From positions 1 through 7,659 of the forward strand of contig JACDBD010000435.1 in assembly GCA_013695115.1 (NCBI GenBank): a DNA stretch of 7,659 nt. The letters are read 5' to 3'. The DNA comes from Actinomycetota bacterium. Lineage in GTDB: Bacteria; Actinomycetota; Acidimicrobiia; IMCC26256; JACDBD01. Each line of letters starts with the position of its first letter. Position 1 is the first letter of the stretch. The translations under genes and the position numbers were made by a program. A model generated the notes under the pieces. That model searched no databases. It saw only the letters and a program-made list of their open reading frames with translations, and had not been told where the DNA came from. Positions 1 to 6,121 of the stretch are shown here, piece after piece.

Positions 1-1411
1 CGACGTTGAGGATCTTGCCGCGGATCGGGAGGATCGCCTGGGTCTTGCGGTCGCGCGCCTGCTTGGCGCTGCCGCCCGCGCTGTCGCCCTCGACGATGAA
101 CAACTCGGTCTCGCTCGGGTCGTTCGACGAGCAGTCGGCGAGCTTGCCTGGCATCGCCGAGGAGTCGAGGAGGGACTTGCGCCGGGTGAGGTCGCGGGCC
201 TGGCGGGCGGCGATGCGCGCCCGGGCGGCCTGGGTCGCCTTGACCATGATCTGGCGCGCCTCGGGCGGGTGCTCCTCGAGCCAATCCCCCAGCTTCTCGT
301 TGGTGGCCTTCTCGACGAACGACCGCATCTCGGTGTTGCCGAGCTTCGACTTCGTCTGCCCCTCGAACTGCGGGTTCTGCAACTTGACCGAGAGGATCGC
401 GGTCATTCCCTCGCGGATGTCCTCGCCGAGCAGCTGGACGTCTTTGTCCTTCACCAGCCCCTTGACCTTGGCGTACTTGTTCACCGCGTTGGTGAGGGCC
501 TTCTTGAAGCCCTCCTCGTGCATGCCTCCCTCGGTCGTAGCGATGTTGTTGGCGAACGAGTGGAGGCCCTCGTGGAAACCGGTGTTCCACTGCATCGCGA
601 TCTCGACCTCGCCGCTCGCCGAGGACTCCTCGAGCGCGATGACCCGCTTGAACAGTGGGTCCTTCGACGCGTTGAGGTGCTTGACGAAGTCGACGACGCC
701 GCCGGAGTACTTGTAGGTCTGCTCGAGCCTCGGACGCGGGCGCTCGTCGACGAAGCGGATCTCGAGGCCCTTGTTGAGGAACGCCATCTCGCGCAGGCGC
801 TCGAGGATGGTCTGGGCCCGGAACTCGGTCTCCTCGAAGACGCGGGGGTCGGGCCAGAAGGTGACGGTCGTGCCCTTCTTCCTCGAGGTCGCGACCTTCT
901 GCAGCTTGCCCTGGGGCTTCCCGCCCTTGGCGAAGTGCTGCTCCCATTTACCGCCGTCGCGGTGGATCTCGAGGTCGAGCTTGTCGGAGAGCGCGTTGAC
1001 CACCGACACGCCGACGCCGTGCAGGCCGCCGGAGATCTTGTAGCCCTCACCGCCGAACTTCCCGCCGGCGTGAAGGGTGGTCATGATCACCTCGGCGGCG
1101 GACTTGTTCTTGAAGTCGCGGTGGTTGTCGACCGGGATCCCGCGGCCGTTGTCGGTCACCCGGCAGCCGCCGTCGGCCAGCAGTGTCACGTCGATGCGGT
1201 CGCAGTACCCCGCCATCGCCTCGTCGATCGAGTTGTCCACAACCTCGTAGACGAGGTGGTGCAGACCCGACGGGCCGGTGGACCCGATGTACATCCCGGG
1301 GCGCTCGCGGACCGGCTCCAGGCCCTTCAGAACGGTGATGTCTTTTGCCGCGTAAGCCAAGCGAGAACGCCTTTTTCTCTGGCCGGAGGACTCGCCCGGG
1401 GGGACGTTCAC
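1..1411 (-). CDS. gyrB: DNA gyrase subunit B, C-terminus beyond window edge
   Basis: This is the ATPase subunit of DNA gyrase, which with GyrA introduces negative supercoils using ATP. About 470 codons are present; the reading frame is still open at base 1, so the rest of TOPRIM and the tail are missing. Numbered from the GTG at 1411, the sequence shows the GHKL ATPase fold: RPGMYIGSTG (about 37-46), EVVDNSIDEA with the expected catalytic Glu56 and metal-binding Asn60, DNGRGIPV (87-94), then TLHAGGKFG and GGLHGVGVSVVNALS. The transducer QTKSKLGN motif follows, and the TOPRIM motif EGDSAGG starts at Glu441 (bases 71-91). The last visible residues are PIRGKILNV. The start is uncertain. GTG at 1411 is the only ATG/GTG/TTG after the upstream in-frame stop and leaves a 24-residue arm before ITVL, but it lacks a good ribosome binding site. 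TTG at 1360 has an AAGG about 10 nt upstream but leaves only 7 residues. The gene lies 144 bp beyond dciA and probably has its own promoter. Confidence 0.96.
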   Translation of the reverse strand, partial: MNVPPGESSGQRKRRSRLAYAAKDITVLKGLEPVRERPGMYIGSTGPSGLHHLVYEVVDNSIDEAMAGYCDRIDVTLLADGGCRVTDNGRGIPVDNHRDFKNKSAAEVIMTTLHAGGKFGGEGYKISGGLHGVGVSVVNALSDKLDLEIHRDGGKWEQHFAKGGKPQGKLQKVATSRKKGTTVTFWPDPRVFEETEFRAQTILERLREMAFLNKGLEIRFVDERPRPRLEQTYKYSGGVVDFVKHLNASKDPLFKRVIALEESSASGEVEIAMQWNTGFHEGLHSFANNIATTEGGMHEEGFKKALTNAVNKYAKVKGLVKDKDVQLLGEDIREGMTAILSVKLQNPQFEGQTKSKLGNTEMRSFVEKATNEKLGDWLEEHPPEARQIMVKATQAARARIAARQARDLTRRKSLLDSSAMPGKLADCSSNDPSETELFIVEGDSAGGSAKQARDRKTQAILPIRGKILNV

Positions 1412-1500
1412 CGGCGTCTCGACGGGGTCGGGGGGGCGGACCCGACGAGGTCGGATTCAGGGTGAAACCCCTGGTCAGAGCCCCTAAAACCGTTGCTCTC

Positions 1501-1529
1501 AGTTTACCAGACAGGTGTGTCGACGACGC
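1501..1529 (-). promoter_or_regulatory. Candidate gyrB promoter (extended -10)
   Basis: On the minus strand TGG-TAAACT reads as an extended -10 element, with TAAACT at bases 1506 to 1501. It has the TAnnnT pattern of actinobacterial housekeeping promoters. The -35 region 17 nt upstream (GCGTCG) is poor, which fits an extended -10 type. Transcription would begin near 1494, giving a leader of about 80 nt before the GTG at 1411. A 5-bp inverted repeat (CAGGG/CCCTG, 1458-1473) lies in that leader. This is inferred from sequence pattern and position only. Confidence 0.35.
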
Positions 1530-1555
1530 GTAGGACGGGCCCCTCGGGCGGGTCG

Positions 1556-1873
1556 TCAGGCGGAGGATTCGACCCGGATCCGGAGGCCGCGGACCACCCC
1601 CTCGCCGAGTGCCGCGGCGGCGCGCTCGAGCACCTTCGGCTGGAGGTACCGGAGGGGTGTCGCCCACCCGGGAGCGTCGACGACGACGGTCAGAACCCCC
1701 TCGCGCAGGGACCCCACCCGCGAGTGCGCGGCCAGCTCTGCTCCCGCGAGCTCGGGCCAGCCCAGCGCCAGCGCTGCGAGGGCGTCGGGGGCGGGAAGTC
1801 CCAGGTCGGCGCCGACCGCGGCCAGCGTGTCGCGGAGACGGGCAGGCTCGTCGTTGGAGGGGCGGTCGTTCAC
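1556..1873 (-). CDS. dciA: DUF721 / DciA-type replicative helicase loader or operator
   Basis: This is a 105-residue protein made almost entirely of one DUF721 domain. The family hallmarks are visible: WPELAGAELAAHSRV (about 39-53), LREGVLTVVVDAPGWATPLRYL (56-77, with the conserved Gly-X-Leu and the Trp), and a C-terminal LGEGVVRGLRIRV. DciA proteins are known to act with the replicative helicase DnaB in bacteria that lack DnaC or DnaI loaders, and the gene sits between recF and gyrB as in mycobacteria. The start is GTG at 1873, which overlaps the recF stop as GTGA. It has a strong GAGGAGG (1878-1884) 4 nt upstream, so translational coupling to recF is likely. A longer open frame continues upstream through recF but has no family similarity. 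Mycobacterial homologues carry a long N-terminal extension, and here only about 20 residues precede the domain. The function is inferred from the family. Confidence 0.88.
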   Translation of the reverse strand: MNDRPSNDEPARLRDTLAAVGADLGLPAPDALAALALGWPELAGAELAAHSRVGSLREGVLTVVVDAPGWATPLRYLQPKVLERAAAALGEGVVRGLRIRVESSA

Positions 1874-2994
1874 TCGTCCTCCTCGACGCGACCGTCGCCG
1901 ACCCGGAGACGACGCTCGGGACGGATCCCGTTCGGGACCGACGAAGCGGTCGTGAGGAGGGACTGACCGTCGGGCAGGTGCGCGACCAGCGCCTCCGCTC
2001 GCTGGGGATCGAGCTCGCTGAACACGTCGTCGAGGAGCAGGACGGGGGCGCGGCCGACGAGGTCGGTGCACACGCGGTGACCGGCCAGGCGCAGCGCGAG
2101 GGCCAGGGTGCGCTGCTCGCCCTGGGAAGCGTGAGCCCGGGCGTCGAGCCCGTCGACGTGCAGCCGCCACTCGTCCCGGTGCGGCCCGACCAGGGTGACG
2201 CCCCGGTCGCGCTCCTGGCGGTGCCGCGCGACGAGCGCAGCCCGGAGGAGCTCCTCCACCTCGTCGGGAGCGGGCGCATCCGCGCCGGGAGGGACCGGCC
2301 CCTCCGCCCACTCGGCCTCGTAGGCGGCGCCGACCTCGGCGGCGCCTCCCGCCAGGGACTGGTAGGCGGCGCCGATCGGCCCGGTCAGCCGGTCGACCAG
2401 CCCGAGGCGGCCGCGGACGAGCTCGCCGCCCGCGCCGACGAGCTGGTCGTCGAACACCGCCAGGGTCCGCTCCGCGTCGTCGCCGGTGACGCCCTGGCGG
2501 AGGAGCGCGTTGCGTTGCCGAAGCACCCGCTCGAAGTCGGACCGGGCGGCTTCGTAGCGGGGGGTGATGGCCACCAGCAGGTCGTCGAGATAGCCCCGCC
2601 GCGCCGCCGGGCCGCCCTTGACCAGCTCGAGGTCGTCGGGCCCGAACACGGTGACCCGCAGCAGGCCCAGGAGGTCGCGGGTCCGCGCCACCGGGTGGCG
2701 GTTGAGCCGGACCCGGTTGCGGCCCTGGGCGCGCACCTCGGCCTCGAGCAGTTGAGCCCGGCCGTCATCCTCCACTTCGGCGCGCAGGATCGCCTGATCG
2801 CAGCCGGCGCGCACGAGCACCGCGTCCGGCACGCGCCGGAACGACCGCGCGGTCGCGGCCCATCCCACCGCTTCGAGCAGGCTGGTCTTGCCCTGGCCGT
2901 TGGCCCCGACGATCACGGTCACGCCGGGGGCGGGGACGAGGTGGGCCGAGCGGTAGCAACGGAAGTCGGTGAGGGCCAGCTCGGTGACTCTCAC
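1870..2994 (-). CDS. recF: DNA replication and repair protein RecF
   Basis: This 374-residue SMC/ABC-type ATPase is expected to bind gapped DNA and help load RecA through RecOR. It shows the Walker A motif GANGQGKT (30-37) after the typical N-terminal LALTDFRCYRS. In the middle come LFGP-like VFGPDDLELVKGGPAARR and YLDDLL. Later come LVGPHRDEW, the ABC signature SQGEQR (290-295) and the Walker B stretch VLLLDDVFSELD (318-329). The length is normal for the family. The start is GTG at 2994, 19 nt after the dnaN stop; the ribosome binding site is weak (a GC-rich GGGG tract), so coupling to dnaN is plausible. The 3' end overlaps dciA by 4 nt. All ATPase motifs are intact. Confidence 0.97.
   Translation of the reverse strand: MRVTELALTDFRCYRSAHLVPAPGVTVIVGANGQGKTSLLEAVGWAATARSFRRVPDAVLVRAGCDQAILRAEVEDDGRAQLLEAEVRAQGRNRVRLNRHPVARTRDLLGLLRVTVFGPDDLELVKGGPAARRGYLDDLLVAITPRYEAARSDFERVLRQRNALLRQGVTGDDAERTLAVFDDQLVGAGGELVRGRLGLVDRLTGPIGAAYQSLAGGAAEVGAAYEAEWAEGPVPPGADAPAPDEVEELLRAALVARHRQERDRGVTLVGPHRDEWRLHVDGLDARAHASQGEQRTLALALRLAGHRVCTDLVGRAPVLLLDDVFSELDPQRAEALVAHLPDGQSLLTTASSVPNGIRPERRLRVGDGRVEEDE
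1878..1884 (-). promoter_or_regulatory. Ribosome binding site of dciA
   Basis: GAGGAGG on the minus strand, 4 nt before the GTG at 1873 and inside the last codons of recF. It decides the start of the DUF721 gene against the much longer open frame that runs upstream. Confidence 0.75.
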
Positions 2995-3013
2995 GCGGCG
3001 CCGCCCCGGAGAT

Positions 3014-4111
3014 TCAGGAGATGCGGACCGGCATCAACAAGTAGAGGAAGTCGGCGTTGTCGCCGCGCAGCACGGCCGGCTTCAACGGGTCGATCGACTC
3101 GATCACGATCTCGGGTGCGCCGGCGGCGTCGATCCCCTCCAGCAGGAACTGCGAGTTGAACGCCACCGTCAGGTCGGTGCCTTCGTACTTGGCCTCGACC
3201 GCCTCGTGGGCCTCGCCGACGTCCTGGGCGACCGCCGAGAGCTCCAGGCCCTCGGCCGTCATCGCCAGCCGGATCGGCGCGGTGTCGCGACCTTGACCGA
3301 CGAGCCGGACGCGCTCGACCGCGGCGTGGAGCACATCCCGGCTGACCGTAAGCCGGTTGGGGTACCCGCTCGGGATGAGCTGCTCGTAGTTGGGGAAGTC
3401 GCCCTCGATGAGCCGGGCGGTGACCTCGGTCTTGCCGACCCGGAACACCACCTCACGGTCGCCGAGGACCACTTCGATCTCACCGTCGCCGAGGAGGCGC
3501 TGCACCTCGGCGAGTCCCCGCCCCGCCACGAGCACCTTCTGGCCTTCTTCGAGGAACTGGGTGACTCCCTTGAGGTCGCGGACCGCGAGCCGGTAGGAGT
3601 CGGTCGCCACCAACCGCAGGCCCTCGCCCGACGCGGTGAGCAGCACTCCGGTCAGGATCGGCCGGGCGTCGTCGCGGGAAGCCGCCGGCACCACCTGTCG
3701 GAGGGCCTCCGCCAGCGCGCCTGCCTCGACCCGGACACCGGCGCCCGCGACCTCCGGAAGCCGCGGAAAGTCGGACGCCGGCAGCGTCCGCAACGCGAAG
3801 TTGGCTCGGCCCCCTGCGATGCGCGCGTCCTCGTCACCGAACTCGACCGTGACTTGACCGGCCTCCAGCTTGCGCACGATGTCGGACAACAACCGGGCAG
3901 GGACGACCGCGCTCCCCTCGCCCTCGACGTTGGCCGGCGCCTGGACCCGAATCGTGAGCTCGAGGTCGGAGCCCACCAGCTCCACCCCGTCGGCCCCGAG
4001 CCCTAGCCGCAGACCCGACAACACCGGAAGCGCCCCGGGCCGGGCCGCGACCGCGCGCTGGGCGGTGGCGACGGCATCGGCGAGGGTGTCGCGCTCGCAA
4101 CGGAACTTCAC
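3014..4111 (-). CDS. dnaN: DNA polymerase III sliding clamp (beta subunit)
   Basis: This 365-residue protein is the ring-shaped clamp that tethers DNA polymerase III to DNA. Three clamp-fold domains can be followed. Family landmarks are LPVLSGLRL (28-36), SDLELTIRV (48-56), DFPRLPE (114-120), DDARPILTGV (147-156), ATDSYRLAVRDL (169-180), EGDFPNYEQLIPSGYP (236-251) and the C-terminal YLLMPVRIS. The last of these forms part of the cleft that binds polymerase and other partners. The start is GTG at 4111, with GGAGG (4120-4124) 8 nt upstream. It is the first gene downstream of the proposed origin region, in the same direction as dnaA, and its stop is 19 nt before the recF start. Confidence 0.98.
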   Translation of the reverse strand: MKFRCERDTLADAVATAQRAVAARPGALPVLSGLRLGLGADGVELVGSDLELTIRVQAPANVEGEGSAVVPARLLSDIVRKLEAGQVTVEFGDEDARIAGGRANFALRTLPASDFPRLPEVAGAGVRVEAGALAEALRQVVPAASRDDARPILTGVLLTASGEGLRLVATDSYRLAVRDLKGVTQFLEEGQKVLVAGRGLAEVQRLLGDGEIEVVLGDREVVFRVGKTEVTARLIEGDFPNYEQLIPSGYPNRLTVSRDVLHAAVERVRLVGQGRDTAPIRLAMTAEGLELSAVAQDVGEAHEAVEAKYEGTDLTVAFNSQFLLEGIDAAGAPEIVIESIDPLKPAVLRGDNADFLYLLMPVRIS

Positions 4112-4119
4112 CCGGTGGT

Positions 4120-4124
4120 CCTCC
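4120..4124 (-). promoter_or_regulatory. Ribosome binding site of dnaN
   Basis: GGAGG on the minus strand, 8 nt before the GTG start at 4111. It supports the chosen GTG start of dnaN. Confidence 0.7.
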
Positions 4125-4175
4125 CTCGAGGAGTGTGGTCGGTCGTGCTGATCTTGCCCTACGGAGAACTACTGA

Positions 4176-4197
4176 TAGTAGATAGCCGTAGTAATAG
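4176..4197 (+). promoter_or_regulatory. Candidate DnaA-trio element / unwinding site
   Basis: On the plus strand TAG occurs at 4176, 4179, 4183, 4189 and 4195 and TAA at 4192. The last block of three (4189-4197) is exactly in phase, and 4183 is in phase with it. A GGCC spacer and a DnaA-box-like TGTGGATTG (4202-4210) follow. DnaA-trios are known to be 5'-TAG/TAA-3' triplets lying 5' of a box on one strand, on which DnaA assembles to open the duplex. Order and polarity here match that design and resemble the Bacillus subtilis arrangement as I remember it. The patch is much richer in A and T than its surroundings. Confidence 0.6.
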
Positions 4198-4201
4198 GGC
4201 C

Positions 4202-4210
4202 TGTGGATTG
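4202..4210 (-). promoter_or_regulatory. DnaA-box-like site next to the trio repeats
   Basis: On the minus strand it reads CAATCCACA, which differs from TTATCCACA at the first two bases. It lies 4 nt after the last TAG triplet, in the orientation expected for the box that starts a DnaA filament. Confidence 0.5.
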
Positions 4211-4270
4211 GGGAGAACCCGGTCCCGGGGCTGGTGGGACCGACGATCCCAGTCCACCGGTTCTCCACCG

Positions 4271-4279
4271 TTGTCCACA
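4271..4279 (+). promoter_or_regulatory. DnaA box TTGTCCACA
   Basis: An exact match to TTRTCCACA, the form typical of high-GC actinobacteria. It lies in the centre of the dnaA-dnaN gap inside the inverted repeat TCCACCG/CGGTGGA. It is the best DnaA box in the window. Confidence 0.75.
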
Positions 4280-4354
4280 GGGAGCGGTGGAAGGACGTGG
4301 GGAAGGGGGTCGTTCTCCCCCGATCCCCGGTGGACTCCCCAGGCTTCCACAGCC

Positions 4355-4363
4355 TTATCCACT
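4355..4363 (+). promoter_or_regulatory. Near-consensus DnaA box on the dnaA stop codon
   Basis: TTATCCACT has one mismatch, at the last base. Its TTA is the complement of the TAA stop of dnaA, so the site belongs to both the gene end and the origin edge. Confidence 0.45.
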
Positions 4364-5770
4364 GGTGCCGAGCTTGATCCGGGTGATGAGATCGTTGACC
4401 TGGGTGAAGATCGCGGTGCGTTCGGGCATCTGTTTCTTGATCTTGTCGACGGCGTACATGACGGTCGTGTGGTCGCGGCCGCCGAACTGCTCGGCGATCC
4501 GGGGGTAGCTGTAATCGGTCAACTCCCGGAACACGTACATCCCGATCTGGCGGGCGGTCACGAGGGGGCGTCGTCGGCTCTTGCCGCAGAGGTCCTCGAT
4601 CGTCCAGCCGAACATGCGAGCGGTCTCGTCGAGGATGAGCTCGGGGGTGATCACCCGGGGCTTCTCCGGGGGGAGCAGGTCGGCGAGGACCTGGTGGGCG
4701 ACCTCGGCCGAGAGGGCGCTCGCGCGGTTGAGCTTGGCGAACGCCGCCACCCGGATGAGGGCGCCTTCGAGCTCGCGGACGTTGTCGGTGATGTTGGTCG
4801 CGATGAAAGCGAGTACATCGTCGCGAATCGCGTCGAAGTGCTCGGCTTCCGCCTTCTTGCGCAGGATCGCCAAGCGGGTCTCGAACTCGGGGGGCTGGAT
4901 GTCGGTGCTGAGGCCCCATTCGAACCGGCTGCGGAGCCGGTCCTCGAGGGTGTCCATCGACTTCGGTGCCCGGTCGGAGGAGATGACGATCTGGCCGCCG
5001 TCGCCGTGGAGCTGGTTGAAGGTGTGGAAGAACTCTTCTTGGAGCTCCTGGGTGCGCTCGAGGAACTGGATGTCGTCCATGAGGAGCATGTCGAGGTCGC
5101 GGTACCGACGCTTGAACACGGGCATGGTCTTCGAGCGAATGGCGTCGATGAACTCGTTCATGAACGTCTCGGTCGAGACGTAGCGGAGGCGTTTGGTCGG
5201 GTACACGGTTTTGACGTGATGGCCGACGGCGTGGAGGAGGTGGGTCTTGCCCAGGCCGGCAACGCCGTAGATGAACAGCGGATTGTAGGAGCGACCGGGG
5301 GCCTCGGCGACGGTGAGGGCGGCGGCGTGGGCGAAGCGGTTGTTGGCTCCGATCACGAACTGGTCGAACGTGTAGCGGGGGATCAGCTTGCCCGAGGCCC
5401 AGATGCCCCGGTCGGCGTCGGTGGCTCCCGGGTCGGTGGCGGGCACGCGCACCGGTTCCGGTGGCCGGATCAGCTCGTCGTCCCGCTCGGCCGTGTCGAC
5501 GACGAGGTCGACGTCGACCTTGTGGCCGACCACCTCGGCGAGGACCTCGCTGACCAGCGGGACGTAGGCGGTACGCATGCGTTCCGCCACCAGGGTGCTG
5601 GGGACGCCCAGCGTGAGCCGATCGCCGTCGAACCCGAAGGAGCGGACCCCGTGGAAGTAGGTGTTCCACGCGCCGTCCTCGAGGCGGTCGCGGAGGACCG
5701 CGGCGGCCTGCTCCCAGATGTCATCGGCCGCTGTCGCGCCCAGGTCTCGACTGTCCACAGGAACATCCAC
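4355..5770 (-). CDS. dnaA: Chromosomal replication initiator protein DnaA
   Basis: This AAA+ initiator binds DnaA boxes and opens oriC. Numbered from the GTG at 5770 it has 471 residues. Domain I is about 17-85 (IWEQ, then WNTYFHGVRSF) and a short acidic/Pro-rich linker covers about 86-125. The AAA+ core follows with Walker A GVAGLGKT (169-176), Walker B LLMDDIQFL (229-237), TQELQEEFFHTFN (240-252), and RLRSRFEWGL (278-287) with the usual arginine finger. TDNVRELEGAL (328-338) is also present. Domain IV ends with the box-recognition signature GRDHTTVMYAV (431-441). The start is uncertain: GTG at 5770 and GTG at 5758 (467 residues) are both possible, and neither has a ribosome binding site, which may mean a leaderless or weakly translated start. 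The frame stays open upstream into the rpmH region without recognisable protein, so that extension is rejected. DnaA-box-like sites cover the start, suggesting autoregulation. Confidence 0.96.
   Translation of the reverse strand: MDVPVDSRDLGATAADDIWEQAAAVLRDRLEDGAWNTYFHGVRSFGFDGDRLTLGVPSTLVAERMRTAYVPLVSEVLAEVVGHKVDVDLVVDTAERDDELIRPPEPVRVPATDPGATDADRGIWASGKLIPRYTFDQFVIGANNRFAHAAALTVAEAPGRSYNPLFIYGVAGLGKTHLLHAVGHHVKTVYPTKRLRYVSTETFMNEFIDAIRSKTMPVFKRRYRDLDMLLMDDIQFLERTQELQEEFFHTFNQLHGDGGQIVISSDRAPKSMDTLEDRLRSRFEWGLSTDIQPPEFETRLAILRKKAEAEHFDAIRDDVLAFIATNITDNVRELEGALIRVAAFAKLNRASALSAEVAHQVLADLLPPEKPRVITPELILDETARMFGWTIEDLCGKSRRRPLVTARQIGMYVFRELTDYSYPRIAEQFGGRDHTTVMYAVDKIKKQMPERTAIFTQVNDLITRIKLGTSG
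5751..5759 (+). promoter_or_regulatory. Near-consensus DnaA box at the dnaA start
   Basis: CTGTCCACA differs from TTGTCCACA only at the first base. On the minus strand it contains the GTG at 5758, one of the two possible dnaA start codons. Confidence 0.45.
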
Positions 5771-5782
5771 AGGTGTGGAAGA
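5763..5782. promoter_or_regulatory. Inverted pair of DnaA-box-like sites at the dnaA start
   Basis: ACATCCACA (5763-5771, plus strand) and TCTTCCACA (5782 to 5774, minus strand) face each other across GG, forming the perfect inverted repeat TCCACA-GG-TGTGGA (5766-5779). Each half differs from TTATCCACA at two positions. The left half contains the GTG at 5770, so DnaA bound here would lie on its own translation start. Confidence 0.45.
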
Positions 5783-5890
5783 ACATGGAGCGGGCCGGTT
5801 GCCCCCTCCGCCCGGCTGGCGCGGCCTGGTCGAGCTGGGCTCTCGGGGAAGTGCGCCCGAACGAGGCCGAGGCGTCGGGCGAGAACGCGG

Positions 5891-5919
5891 AACGTAGCAC
5901 CGGGCGGACACGGCGACAA
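5891..5919 (-). promoter_or_regulatory. Candidate dnaA promoter
   Basis: On the minus strand TTGTCG (5919 to 5914) and TACGTT (5896 to 5891) are separated by 17 nt. The second fits the TAnnnT -10 pattern. Transcription would start near 5884, about 110 nt upstream of the GTG at 5770, with the DnaA-box-like sites between promoter and gene. This is a pattern match only; a start closer to the gene is needed if dnaA is leaderless. Confidence 0.35.
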
Positions 5920-6021
5920 GGGGCGCGTTCGTGCCGAAAACCGCGTCCGAGTGGAGGCGTCCACAACCAACGGTCGGTAGCCGCGGGGGAAACCGGGCGC
6001 GGCGGGCGACCGGGAGGCGCG

Positions 6022-6051
6022 TTGCGAGCGCCCGCGAACCGCCCGTAGAAT
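6022..6051 (+). promoter_or_regulatory. Candidate promoter of the rpmH-rnpA-yidD-yidC operon
   Basis: TTGCGA (6022-6027) and TAGAAT (6046-6051) are separated by 18 nt. TAGAAT matches TAnnnT and is one base from TATAAT. The expected transcription start is near 6058, about 68 nt before the rpmH GTG. The -35 element is framed by a perfect GGCGC/GCGCC inverted repeat (6016-6020 and 6028-6032), which could be an operator or chance. This is the best-looking promoter in the window. Confidence 0.5.
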
Positions 6052-6112
6052 CCACCGTTCCGGTCCGCAACCGCTGAGACCCCCACCTCGGGTCACCACG
6101 GACCGGCGCCGC

Positions 6113-6119
6113 GAGGAGG
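6113..6119 (+). promoter_or_regulatory. Shared ribosome binding site of rpmH and possibly rnpA
   Basis: GAGGAGG lies 6 nt before the rpmH GTG at 6126 and only 2 nt before an ATG at 6122 in the rnpA frame. The spacing favours rpmH. If rnpA starts at 6122, both genes depend on this one site. Confidence 0.75.
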
Positions 6120-6121
6120 CC

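Larger units (their letters stand above)
4112..4363. other. Probable chromosomal origin of replication (oriC)
   Basis: This is the non-coding stretch between dnaN and dnaA, the usual oriC site in actinobacteria. It has an AT-richer patch with repeated TAG/TAA triplets (4176-4197) beside a DnaA-box-like site, one box matching TTRTCCACA exactly (TTGTCCACA, 4271-4279), and several near-boxes. TCCAC cores on the plus strand start at 4253, 4264, 4274 and 4358. GTGGA cores, which are TCCAC on the minus strand, start at 4204, 4287 and 4330. A 7-bp inverted repeat TCCACCG/CGGTGGA (4264-4270 and 4285-4291) encloses the best box. Replication would start here and the flanking genes would be copied early. 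The call rests on sequence pattern and gene context. Confidence 0.8.
5771..6121. other. Divergent intergenic region between dnaA and rpmH
   Basis: About 350 bp without a convincing gene. It holds half of the DnaA-box-like pair at the dnaA start, a candidate dnaA promoter on the minus strand (5891-5919), a candidate rpmH promoter on the plus strand (6022-6051), and the rpmH ribosome binding site (6113-6119). One further weak box, GCGTCCACA (5957-5965), has two mismatches. The open frames that cross it are low-complexity Arg/Pro/Gly-rich readings typical of GC-rich DNA. Confidence 0.7.

Noticed and set aside
269..1465. A 398-residue plus-strand open frame opposite gyrB
   Set aside because: It is the mirror reading of GyrB, whose motifs are continuous on the minus strand.
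1458..1473. CAGGG/CCCTG hairpin as a terminator after dciA
   Set aside because: The stem is only 5 bp with no following U-run, and it lies in the gyrB leader. I see no convincing terminator in this gap.
1874..2311. Extension of the DUF721 gene to 251 residues
   Set aside because: The extension lies wholly within recF in another frame and has no family similarity. The GTG at 1873 has a strong ribosome binding site.
1609..3159. A 516-residue plus-strand open frame across recF and dciA
   Set aside because: It is antisense to recF, dciA and the end of dnaN, all well-recognised proteins, and shows no family motif.
4175..4180. TACTAT on the minus strand as a dnaN -10 element
   Set aside because: It fits TAnnnT but no -35 lies at a suitable distance, and the AT-rich triplets are better explained as the origin unwinding element.
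4343..4351. GCTTCCACA as a DnaA box
   Set aside because: It has three mismatches to TTATCCACA, too weak beside the better sites around it.
4115..5980. A 621-residue plus-strand open frame across dnaA
   Set aside because: It is antisense to dnaA, is rich in Val/Gly/Asp/Glu/Leu of the kind produced by reverse readings of GC-rich genes, and has no recognisable domain.
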